Virus record (IMG/VR): IMGVR_UViG_3300042516_001581
Coordinates: 1-20,149 of that record
Reading direction: 5' to 3' (one strand)
DNA length: 20,149 bases
DNA from: a virus
Translations under genes and position numbers: made by a program
The notes under the pieces: generated by a model
What the model saw: the letters and a program-made list of their open reading frames with translations, nothing else
The model's database searches: none
What the model was told of the DNA's origin: nothing
Shown: piece by piece, positions 7,496 to 14,168 of the stretch
How positions within the stretch are numbered: position 1 is the first letter of the stretch
Layout of the letters: each line of letters opens with the position of its first letter

Positions 7496-9220
7496 TTGCC
7501 TACACAGATTCAAATTAAACGAGGTTCCACTACACCATCTGGACTCACAGTTGGTGAGCAGGCTGTCAACACCAGCACGAACCAAATCTACATTGGTGGT
7601 ACTGGCGGCACGGTTTGGGTGGGTGGCGAGGTCACTGCTGGTGTGGATATGGGTGCTGGTTCGGCTGTTTCCGCCACCCGTGTTCCCACGCAGAGCGGCG
7701 TGTACAACTATGTACGCAACAACTTCGTGACTTCGTTCAATGGTTTGACTGGTGCGGTCGGTGGTGTGTGTGCGGCATCGGCAAACACATTCACCGCACT
7801 ACAGTCATTCAACTCGGGTATCAGTGCAAATGGCGGAACCTTCTCGGTTCAATTGAATGCCCAAAATCTGCGAATGCTTGCGGTTGGTGGTGATGAAGGC
7901 GGTCAGATTGATTTTGCCTTGCCTGCCACAAACACCACTTTGACAGGTGGTGTAGCAATTGATGTGTTCCAAGACAGATTGCGTATCTTTGAAAGCGGCG
8001 GAACCAATCGTGGTGTGTTTATTGATCTGTCTGGTGTCAGTGCGGGTGTGGGTACGAATCTGATTGGTGGCGGTGGCGGCGCAGTATCGTCTGTTTCGGG
8101 TTCAGGAGATGGAATATCCGTATCTCCAACCACTGGTTCTGTAGTTGTTAGGAATACAGGCGTTCACAGTTTCAACGGACTCACGGGTGCAGTCACGGGT
8201 GTCACGGTTGGTGGAGCAAATGTTTTCACCGCACTGAACTCGTTCAACGCAGGCATCAGTGCAGCAGGAGGAGTAACCCTCAGCGGAACTCTTTCAGGAG
8301 CAACCGCCACATTCTCCAATCTTGTGACAGGCAACGGCGGCTTCAGCGGCAATGTAAACATCTCGTCCACGAACGCTACGGGGAATATGTATCCCGTCTT
8401 GTCGCGTGGTGCGGGTGTGACTGCTCTGTTCGTGGACAGTGCCACCACTCCGCTGGTATATCAGCCATTGCAAGGAAATCTCGGACTGAAGGGAATCACT
8501 CTGGCGAGCGGAACAGATGTGCTGTATGCTACGCCTACTCAGATCACTGCAACCAGCACTTCCGCTCCAGAGAGTGCGTACTTCTACTTCGTGTCGCCCA
8601 CGATCTATTTCCAATCAGGGAACACGGCAGCGGCGACTGCATCAGGAAGCACCCGCCAACTCACATGGGGTGATATCCTCAACAGCACCGACAACTGCTA
8701 TTTCGGTGTGAATCGTGCTGAGGGAGGAATGTGCGGCGACTACGCGGTGGAGATCAACCACAGCACTGGCAAGGCACTGCAACTCATCTACAACGATTAC
8801 ACAGGGGCTGCGTCCAACTGGGTGAACATGAATGTCACCAGCGGCGGTGACCTCACGATCACTCCGAGCGGCGGCGATGCCACGGTTTCGGGAAACCTGT
8901 CCGCCGACTCATTCATCTTGTCTTCTGGCGGCATCAAGGCACTCACAGGCACCACATACTCGTTCCTTGCAGCAGACAACGGCAAGATCATCACCATGAG
9001 CAATGCAGGCGGAATCACCGCCGCGATTCCCACAGGGCTTCCTGTTGGATTTAGCGTCACAGTGATACAGTTGGGGGCAGGACAAGTAGGCTTCAGTGCA
9101 GACGCAGGAGTCACGCTGAACTCGTACAACAGCCTGAAGAAGATCATTGGGCAGCACGGCTCTGCATCTGTGGTGATATACAGCAGCAACACCGCGAACT
9201 TGGCAGGTAGCCTGACATGA
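7496..9220 (+). CDS. Tail fibre protein with Mtd-like N-terminus, TTG start
   Basis: This 574-residue protein starts at TTG. The frame opens only at 7478 and contains no earlier ATG or GTG. The N-terminus MPTQIQIKRGSTTPSGLTVG aligns with MPTTITFRRG of the fibre gene at 4763, so the rare start is credible; GGGAG lies nine bases before it. The first 50 residues (with NQIYIG and VWVGGE) are the Mtd-like attachment domain. Then come two SFNGLTGAV modules followed by NTFTALQSFNSGIS and NVFTALNSFNAGIS shaft units. The C-terminal part (TTYSFLAADNGKIITMSNAG, IPTGLPVGFSVTVIQLGAGQ, SADAGVTLNS) resembles a beta-rich receptor-proximal domain seen in many phage fibres. The stop overlaps the next start (ATGA). 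It is probably the fibre that carries the glycine-rich protein encoded next. Confidence 0.85.
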   Translation: MPTQIQIKRGSTTPSGLTVGEQAVNTSTNQIYIGGTGGTVWVGGEVTAGVDMGAGSAVSATRVPTQSGVYNYVRNNFVTSFNGLTGAVGGVCAASANTFTALQSFNSGISANGGTFSVQLNAQNLRMLAVGGDEGGQIDFALPATNTTLTGGVAIDVFQDRLRIFESGGTNRGVFIDLSGVSAGVGTNLIGGGGGAVSSVSGSGDGISVSPTTGSVVVRNTGVHSFNGLTGAVTGVTVGGANVFTALNSFNAGISAAGGVTLSGTLSGATATFSNLVTGNGGFSGNVNISSTNATGNMYPVLSRGAGVTALFVDSATTPLVYQPLQGNLGLKGITLASGTDVLYATPTQITATSTSAPESAYFYFVSPTIYFQSGNTAAATASGSTRQLTWGDILNSTDNCYFGVNRAEGGMCGDYAVEINHSTGKALQLIYNDYTGAASNWVNMNVTSGGDLTITPSGGDATVSGNLSADSFILSSGGIKALTGTTYSFLAADNGKIITMSNAGGITAAIPTGLPVGFSVTVIQLGAGQVGFSADAGVTLNSYNSLKKIIGQHGSASVVIYSSNTANLAGSLT

Positions 9221-10020
9221 GGCATATACAGTCTGTTCGTGGTGCAACGAACAGGACGGCTGTTCTGTTGTCTACCACAACCATCACCACACCAGGCGCA
9301 ACCACATACACCCTCCCCACTGGCACCCAATACCTCGACATTGAGTTGCGGGGAGGCGGTGGTGGTGGTGGATCAGGAAGAACAGCGACAAGCGGAAGAG
9401 CCACTGTTGGTTATGGAGGCGGTGGTGCAGGCGGTGGGGAGTATGTGCGTGACCTATTCTACGGAAACGGACTCATGCAGGGCGGTGATGTGCTGAACTT
9501 GGTGGTTGGAAGAGGCGGAACCGCAGGAATAAACACCGTAAGCGGACGGACAGGAGCGGCGGGTATTGCATCACAGGTTGTATCACACACGCGAAACGGT
9601 TCTACTCTTGCAAACAACGGGCTTACACACGATACGGGAATTTATGGAGCCTCATACGGAGTGTTCTATTCCATATCCGCAGCAGGAGGATTTGCTGGAA
9701 AACCAGCCAGTGCAATTCCAGCGGGAGCAGGTCAGAATTTTGTTGTATCGTGGGATGTGGATCAAGCAACTGCCAGAGTGATTGGAAGCGATGGTCAAAA
9801 CAACAGCGGAACAACAACCACTTCACCAGGCGGGTCAGGAGGAGCAGGAGCATCAGGAGGAGGAATTGGTGGGCGTGGTGCAACGGCAGCAACTGGTCTT
9901 GGAACAACAGGAAGCGCGCCTGGCGGTGGTGGAGGAGGCGGATTCGGTTCAGCAGCGGGAGCAGCAGTCCAAGGAACCACTGGTGCAGACGGTCAAATCG
10001 TAATCAAGGCATACGGATGA
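9217..10020 (+). CDS. Glycine-rich adhesin-like fibre-tip protein
   Basis: This 267-residue protein is coupled to the fibre gene by an ATGA overlap. The N-terminal part has the pattern TPGATTYTLPTGTQYLDIEL followed by a run of seven glycines, typical of glycine-rich phage domains with the form 'T.P.G...LDIELRGGGGGGG'. Further glycine-rich segments (GYGGGGAGGGEYV, GGSGGAGASGGGIGGRG, APGGGGGGGFGSAAG) alternate with variable loops, and it ends in GQIVIKAYG. Size, position just after a fibre gene and glycine-rich segments parallel the gp38 adhesins of T2 and S16-type phages, where polyglycine helices display receptor-binding loops. I claim analogy, not homology. There is no signal peptide. Confidence is high that it is a fibre-associated protein and moderate that it binds the receptor. 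Confidence 0.75.
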   Translation: MRHIQSVRGATNRTAVLLSTTTITTPGATTYTLPTGTQYLDIELRGGGGGGGSGRTATSGRATVGYGGGGAGGGEYVRDLFYGNGLMQGGDVLNLVVGRGGTAGINTVSGRTGAAGIASQVVSHTRNGSTLANNGLTHDTGIYGASYGVFYSISAAGGFAGKPASAIPAGAGQNFVVSWDVDQATARVIGSDGQNNSGTTTTSPGGSGGAGASGGGIGGRGATAATGLGTTGSAPGGGGGGGFGSAAGAAVQGTTGADGQIVIKAYG

Positions 10021-10583
10021 ACAGAATCACAGTAAACATTCCTACAGGTGTGTGCGGCTCTTTTGAAATACGCAAAGGCACTGGCACATTTCAAGAAGCA
10101 CAGGTTCAAATCTATCAATCGGAGCATCACGGACGATGGGAAACGGAACCTTTTGGAACCTATACCGCTCTGTGGTGGGAAGGTTTTGGCTCGGTAATGC
10201 AGGACAGCGCACAGGAATACTTTGAGCATCAGCCACTATGGAACAATGCGCGAGGCGACATCCTGATTGGTGGACTTGGAATTGGTTTGGTGAATGAATA
10301 CCTCGTCACGAAGCCAGAGGTCACATCAGTCACCATCATAGAAAAGTATTCTGAAGTGATTGATCTTGTATGGACGCATTGTGCAAAAGACTCGCGCTTT
10401 ACTTTGGTGCAAGCCGATGCGGAAACATGGACTCCTCCTGCGGGATCACATTGGGATTACGCATGGTTTGATACATGGCTCGGAAACAATCCTATGAACT
10501 GTGAGCAATACGAAGCGTATATGATTGGAAAATACTCTCCGTTCTGTGATAAGGTTGAAGTGTGGAAAAACCTGTTTCCGTGA
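10017..10583 (+). CDS. Small Rossmann-fold protein, methyltransferase / spermidine-synthase-like
   Basis: The ATG at 10017 overlaps the previous stop as ATGA and gives 188 residues; the frame is open further upstream only as a shadow of the glycine-rich gene. Residues 82-91 (ILIGGLGIGL) form a glycine loop like motif I of class I SAM-dependent methyltransferases. E109 (VTIIEK) is placed as the acidic residue that binds the ribose. VQADAETW (131-138) and WDYAWFDTW (146-154) match the later motifs, a layout also shared with spermidine synthases. The N-terminal 75 residues (FQEAQVQIYQSEHHGRWETE, ALWWEGFGSVMQDS) form a beta-rich lead-in. The substrate is unknown. Linkage to the fibre and glycine-rich genes suggests either modification of the adhesin or host surface, or simple co-transcription. 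A terminator follows 42 bases later. Confidence 0.7.
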   Translation: MNRITVNIPTGVCGSFEIRKGTGTFQEAQVQIYQSEHHGRWETEPFGTYTALWWEGFGSVMQDSAQEYFEHQPLWNNARGDILIGGLGIGLVNEYLVTKPEVTSVTIIEKYSEVIDLVWTHCAKDSRFTLVQADAETWTPPAGSHWDYAWFDTWLGNNPMNCEQYEAYMIGKYSPFCDKVEVWKNLFP

Positions 10584-10625
10584 ATGACACAGACGCAGTA
10601 ATCCAAATACTCATCCGATTACTTT

Positions 10626-10645
10626 AGAGGGGCGAAAGCCCCTCT
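10626..10645 (+). terminator. Hairpin terminator with GAAA loop
   Basis: An 8-bp stem AGAGGGGC / GCCCCTCT closes on a GAAA tetraloop and is followed by TTG. It closes the fibre-adhesin-methyltransferase unit and separates it from nrdJ, whose ATG is 52 bases further on. Confidence 0.8.
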
Positions 10646-10697
10646 TTGTGCTATGATTGGCTCTACATACTCTACCCAATAACCAAGGAGTAAAAAC

Positions 10698-12617
10698 ATG
10701 AAGCGATTGCCTACCCTCTATCAGGATTTCATCCACCTTTCCCGCTACAGCCGTTGGATTGAATCCGAGAAACGCCGCGAGTCTTGGGAAGAAACGGTTG
10801 ACCGTTACTTCCGCTTCTTTGATGAGCATTTTGCCGACAAGGGCGTGAAGATAAATAAGGCAGTCCGCGAAGAACTCCGTGAAGCCGTCCTGAATCTTGA
10901 AGTGATGCCGTCCATGCGGTCGCTGATGACCGCAGGGGAAGCACTCAAGCGGGACAACACCGCAGGCTACAACTGCTCCTATGTCGCGGTCAACAAGGTT
11001 CGCGCATTCGATGAGATCCTGTATGTTCTCATGTGCGGAACTGGTGTAGGCTTCAGCGTGGAGAGGCAGTATGTTGAAAAACTTCCTACAATCGCTGAAG
11101 AGTTTACTAACAGCGATACTCTCATTGTGGTCAAGGACTCCAAGGAAGGTTGGGCAAAAGCCTACCGAGAACTGGTATCCCTACTTATTGGAGGTCAAAT
11201 CCCCCGATGGGACTTGTCTCACATTCGTCCTGCTGGTGCGCGCCTCAAGACTTTCGGTGGACGCGCAAGTGGACCGCAGCCACTGGAAGACCTCTTCCGA
11301 TTTACCGTCAGTACTTTTAAGAAGAGTGCTGGTCGCAAACTCACCTCTATTGAATGCCACGACATTATCTGTAAGATTGCAGAGATTGTCGTTGTCGGTG
11401 GAGTGCGTAGATCGGCTCTTATCTCGCTTTCCAACCTCACGGACGAGCGGATGCGTGATGCTAAGGTGGGGCAGTGGTGGTTGGACAACCCGCAGCGGGC
11501 ATTAGCAAACAACTCCGTAGCCTTCAAGGAGAAGCCAGAGATCGGCACATTCATGGAGGAGTGGCTGTCGCTCTACAAGAGCAAGAGCGGTGAGCGCGGC
11601 ATCTTCAACCGTCAAGCCGCACAGAAGACGGTGGAGAAACTTGGTGATCGCCGTGATGCCTCCTACGAGTTCGGCACGAACCCCTGCTCTGAGATCATTC
11701 TCCGCGACAAGGAGTTCTGCAATCTGTCCGAGGTGATTGTTCGCGCAGAGGACACTCCTGATACGCTGAAGCGCAAGGTGCGTCTTGCTGCCATTCTTGG
11801 AACTTGGCAAGCCTCGCTCACCCACTTCCCGTATCTCAGCAGTGATTGGAAGCGCAACTGCGAAGAGGAGTGCCTGCTTGGTGTTTCTCTCACAGGCATT
11901 CTTGACAACCACTTCATGCGGACACAGGGCGACAATCTCAATGTGCTGCTTGAACTGCTCAAGGCTGACGCGGTTGCCACGAACAAGGAGTGGGCGAAGC
12001 GGATCGGCATCAATCCTGCGGCTGCAATCACTTGTGTGAAGCCAAGCGGCACGGTGTCGCAGTTGACTGATGCGGCTAGCGGTATTCACGCTCGTCACAA
12101 CGAGTACTACATCCGCACTGTTCGTGCCGACCGCAAGGATCCTATGTGTCAGTTTATGATTGACAAGGGATTCCCTGCGGAGCCGTGTGTGATGCGTCCT
12201 GACCACACGATGGTGTTCTCGTTCCCGCAGAAGGCTGTGGGATCGGTGACGCGCAACGACATGACTGCGATTGAACACTTGGAGTTGTGGCTCACCTATC
12301 AGCGTCACTGGTGCGAACACAAGCCAAGCATCACGGTCACCGTTCGTGAGCATGAGTGGATGGAGGTTGGTGCGTGGGTGTACGCGCACTTTGACGAGAT
12401 CAGCGGCATCTCGTTCCTGCCCCACTCGGATCACACCTATCAGCAGGCTCCGTATCAGGACTGCACAGCAGAGCAGTATGAAGCCGCTCTTGCGAAACTG
12501 CCGCAGTCTATTGATTGGAGTGAACTCACACAGTACGAGAAGTCTGACACCACGAAGGGAACGCAGACCTTTGCGTGTTCAGGCGACAAGTGCGAAGTGG
12601 TTGACCTGACTACATAA
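10698..12617 (+). CDS. nrdJ: Class II (adenosylcobalamin-dependent) ribonucleotide reductase, monomeric type
   Basis: This 639-residue protein reduces ribonucleotides to deoxyribonucleotides, probably triphosphates as in the monomeric Lactobacillus-type enzyme, using adenosylcobalamin to make the thiyl radical. C93 (YNCSY) and C341 (FCNLSE) fit the reducing cysteine pair, and NPCSEI places the radical cysteine at C330 and the glutamate at E332. CGTGVGFSVE (113-122) and CVKPSGTVSQL (446-456) are further family blocks. The C-terminal C627-x4-C632 fits the swivelling thiol pair that is reduced by thioredoxin. No intein or frameshift is apparent, and the length is somewhat below the roughly 740 of the Lactobacillus enzyme. 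The start has AAGGAG eight bases upstream. The gene stands alone between two hairpin terminators. No cobalamin riboswitch fits in the 52 bases between the upstream terminator and the ATG. Confidence 0.95.
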   Translation: MKRLPTLYQDFIHLSRYSRWIESEKRRESWEETVDRYFRFFDEHFADKGVKINKAVREELREAVLNLEVMPSMRSLMTAGEALKRDNTAGYNCSYVAVNKVRAFDEILYVLMCGTGVGFSVERQYVEKLPTIAEEFTNSDTLIVVKDSKEGWAKAYRELVSLLIGGQIPRWDLSHIRPAGARLKTFGGRASGPQPLEDLFRFTVSTFKKSAGRKLTSIECHDIICKIAEIVVVGGVRRSALISLSNLTDERMRDAKVGQWWLDNPQRALANNSVAFKEKPEIGTFMEEWLSLYKSKSGERGIFNRQAAQKTVEKLGDRRDASYEFGTNPCSEIILRDKEFCNLSEVIVRAEDTPDTLKRKVRLAAILGTWQASLTHFPYLSSDWKRNCEEECLLGVSLTGILDNHFMRTQGDNLNVLLELLKADAVATNKEWAKRIGINPAAAITCVKPSGTVSQLTDAASGIHARHNEYYIRTVRADRKDPMCQFMIDKGFPAEPCVMRPDHTMVFSFPQKAVGSVTRNDMTAIEHLELWLTYQRHWCEHKPSITVTVREHEWMEVGAWVYAHFDEISGISFLPHSDHTYQQAPYQDCTAEQYEAALAKLPQSIDWSELTQYEKSDTTKGTQTFACSGDKCEVVDLTT

Positions 12618-12629
12618 AACAGCCCCACA

Positions 12630-12644
12630 GGAGATAGCATCTCC
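12630..12644 (+). other. Small hairpin upstream of the nrdJ terminator
   Basis: GGAGAT / ATCTCC forms a 6-bp stem with a three-base AGC loop, 12 bases after the nrdJ stop and six bases before the terminator stem. It may protect the mRNA 3' end or help termination; no T-run follows it directly. Confidence 0.45.
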
Positions 12645-12650
12645 CGTCCG

Positions 12651-12680
12651 ACAACCCCCGCAAGGGGGTTGTTTCTTTTT
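12651..12680 (+). terminator. Rho-independent terminator after nrdJ
   Basis: A perfect 9-bp stem ACAACCCCC / GGGGGTTGT with a GCAA tetraloop is followed by TTCTTTTT. This is the most canonical intrinsic terminator in the window. Confidence 0.92.
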
Positions 12681-12713
12681 GCAAATCCAGACATTTTTGT
12701 TCCGCCGAGTCCT

Positions 12714-12720
12714 CTAAATA
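12714..12720 (+). promoter_or_regulatory. T4-like late promoter core CTAAATA before the protease gene
   Basis: CTAAATA is followed by five bases (TTTAC) and then the ATG at 12726. There is no Shine-Dalgarno sequence between the terminator and the ATG. By T4 geometry the transcript would begin on the A of ATG. Confidence 0.65.
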
Positions 12721-12725
12721 TTTAC

Positions 12726-13487
12726 ATGAAGAGAGGAGCGGTACATTCTCTTCTGCTGGCTCTTGCACTCGTCTTGCTGCAAGCCTGTGCGACAGATATC
12801 ACTGCCAACGCGCCGAAGAGCGCACCCCCGCCGAAGTGCGGGGAGATTGAACCAATACGAGAAGCCCCCGTGGAGATGCCGTTCTTCATGCGGGGCTTCT
12901 CGCTATTGGACGGGTACACGGATCCTGCGGTCGGATATTTGCAACGAGAAGACGGGGAGATGATCGGCAGCGCAATACTGATTTCTCCCACCGCCATACT
13001 CACCGCAGGGCATTGCATGGACGGCACGGGAGCAGCGTGGTTCGTGACGCAGGAATCGTGTTATCGAATCAAAAAATCCATCCTGCATCCATATTACAAA
13101 ACAGGAGACACCATCTTGGTGGACTTGGCGGTGGCGGTCTTGGAAACGCCCTGCGCTGCCCCGCCGCTGCCTCTGGTGAAGTCGGGATACGAGTACCACC
13201 GTCAGCAGCCTCTCACGGTGATCGGCTACGGAGGAGGGTTTAAACGGCGTTCTAATCCTGATCTGTTCCATTATTTTGGAACCATCGTGGAGGAACCCGC
13301 AGTATTCAAATTTCTCCCATTGGACGGCACGGTGTGGTTCGGTGACTCTGGCGGTGCGGTGCTTGACGAGAGCGGAACCGTGATCGGCGTGGTTTCATCT
13401 CTTGGAATATTCAACGGACACCTGTACGAAAACTCTGCGACTCGTCTTGAATCGTTTACCAAATGGATACAGGAGGCAAGCCAATGA
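12726..13487 (+). CDS. Trypsin-like serine protease, predicted lipoprotein
   Basis: I chose the ATG at 12726, giving 253 residues, because it opens directly on a signal sequence; the frame extends up to 12669, but that part runs through the nrdJ terminator. Residues 1-21 are a lipoprotein signal: basic KR, a hydrophobic core (LLLALALVLL) and the lipobox LQAC with C21. The chymotrypsin-fold catalytic triad is visible as TAGHC (H96), DLAV (D133) and GDSGG (S208), with GSAILISPTAILTAGHC before the histidine and VIGYGGG between. C97 and C112 could form the disulphide near the histidine. Substrate specificity is unknown. The protein should be anchored on the periplasmic or outer face of a membrane of the infected cell. 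It is coupled by ATGA to a 30-residue membrane peptide. A lipoprotein protease in a lytic phage is unusual. Confidence 0.88.
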   Translation: MKRGAVHSLLLALALVLLQACATDITANAPKSAPPPKCGEIEPIREAPVEMPFFMRGFSLLDGYTDPAVGYLQREDGEMIGSAILISPTAILTAGHCMDGTGAAWFVTQESCYRIKKSILHPYYKTGDTILVDLAVAVLETPCAAPPLPLVKSGYEYHRQQPLTVIGYGGGFKRRSNPDLFHYFGTIVEEPAVFKFLPLDGTVWFGDSGGAVLDESGTVIGVVSSLGIFNGHLYENSATRLESFTKWIQEASQ

Positions 13488-13576
13488 AACACGAACTAAA
13501 CCAAACTCAACGAGTTCTGCTTGGCGCAATCTCTTTCTGTGTTGGAGTATTGCTTGCGAGGGCTGTGGGGCTGTGA
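13484..13576 (+). CDS. Small membrane peptide of 30 residues, coupled to the protease
   Basis: This short gene is easily missed. Its ATG overlaps the protease stop as ATGA, and a perfect AGGAGG lies eight bases before it (13470-13475). The product begins MKHELNQTQRVLLGA and continues as a single hydrophobic helix (VLLGAISFCVGVLLARAV), so it is a short polar N-terminus plus one predicted transmembrane segment with an arginine near its end. It stops at TGA, one base before the next CTAAATA motif. I recognise no family. Its position suggests a partner or regulator of the lipoprotein protease, or a small lysis or membrane peptide; both are inference. Confidence 0.7.
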   Translation: MKHELNQTQRVLLGAISFCVGVLLARAVGL

Positions 13577-13577
13577 C

Positions 13578-13584
13578 CTAAATA
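13578..13584 (+). promoter_or_regulatory. T4-like late promoter core CTAAATA before the RuvC-like gene
   Basis: CTAAATA lies one base after the stop of the 30-residue peptide and is followed by five bases (TGATC) and the ATG at 13590. No spaced Shine-Dalgarno is present. This is the third copy with exactly five bases to an ATG. Confidence 0.62.
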
Positions 13585-13589
13585 TGATC

Positions 13590-14168
13590 ATGGTGATAGC
13601 AGGTATTGATTATTCTCTCTGTGGTCCAGCCGTGTGCCTGTTCCGCGCAAACTCTACGGGCAAGTTCTCGTACAGCGGTTGTTCGTTTTATTTTCTGACG
13701 GACAACAAGCGGCAGAGCGAGATTCGCACGCTAAACATATTCGGTGAGCGGTTGAGCGATTGGGACAATGATCAGCACCGCTACGAAACGATTGCGGATT
13801 GGGCAATGGACATCGTGATGGGCTGCACCCATGTGGCACTTGAGGGATACGCCTACTCTGCCAGCGGCAAGGTGTTTCATATCGCAGAGAACACAGGCAT
13901 CCTGAAGTACAAACTGTATCAGTTGAGCATTCCCGTCACGATCATTCCGCCCACTGAGGTGAAGAAGTACGCCACAGGCAAGGGCAACGCAGACAAGAAC
14001 GCCATGTACGATTCGTGGCTGAAGGAAACAGGAGTGGACCTGAAAGGACTCTTGACACCGAAGCGTCAAGAGTCCGTGAGTCCTGTTTCAGATATTGTTG
14101 ACTCGTACTACATCTGCAAGAAGATGTATGAATCACTGCCCGAAGATGTCCGCGTGGCGGACGATTAA
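13590..14168 (+). CDS. RuvC-like Holliday junction resolvase / RNase H-fold nuclease
   Basis: Starting at the ATG at 13590 gives 192 residues beginning MVIAGIDYS; the in-frame ATG at 13584 would add two residues, and 13521 would overlap the small peptide gene. RuvC-type features are the first acidic motif GIDYS (D7), VALEGYAYSASG (E85), the helix block FHIAENTGILKYKL, PPTEVKKYATGKGNADKNAM (120-139) and the closing pair SDIVDSYYIC (D168, D171). The family cuts branched DNA, resolving recombination junctions before packaging. T4 itself uses endonuclease VII (gp49) for this, so the RuvC type would replace it, if no gp49 exists elsewhere. Its stop overlaps the stop of the convergent lipoprotein gene within TTAA. 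Confidence 0.82.
   Translation: MVIAGIDYSLCGPAVCLFRANSTGKFSYSGCSFYFLTDNKRQSEIRTLNIFGERLSDWDNDQHRYETIADWAMDIVMGCTHVALEGYAYSASGKVFHIAENTGILKYKLYQLSIPVTIIPPTEVKKYATGKGNADKNAMYDSWLKETGVDLKGLLTPKRQESVSPVSDIVDSYYICKKMYESLPEDVRVADD

Noticed and set aside
9750-10016. Upstream extension of the methyltransferase-like gene
   Set aside because: The added part (tryptophan- and arginine-rich) is an out-of-frame reading of the glycine-rich gene. The ATGA start at 10017 is preferred.
10646-10697. A possible cobalamin riboswitch before the B12-dependent reductase
   Set aside because: Only 52 bases lie between the terminator and the ATG, too short for that riboswitch, and I see no B12-box-like sequence.
10850-10857. 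GATAAATA, a closer match to the T4 late core than CTAAATA
   Set aside because: It lies inside nrdJ coding for lysine-isoleucine-asparagine-lysine, far from any gene start, so it is probably chance.
10698-12617. A possible intein or intron in the reductase, as these often occur in phage reductase genes
   Set aside because: The family blocks run in order without a large insert and the length is below that of the Lactobacillus enzyme.
12669-12725. Longer start for the protease at 12669
   Set aside because: It would begin inside the nrdJ terminator and push the lipoprotein signal 19 residues inward.
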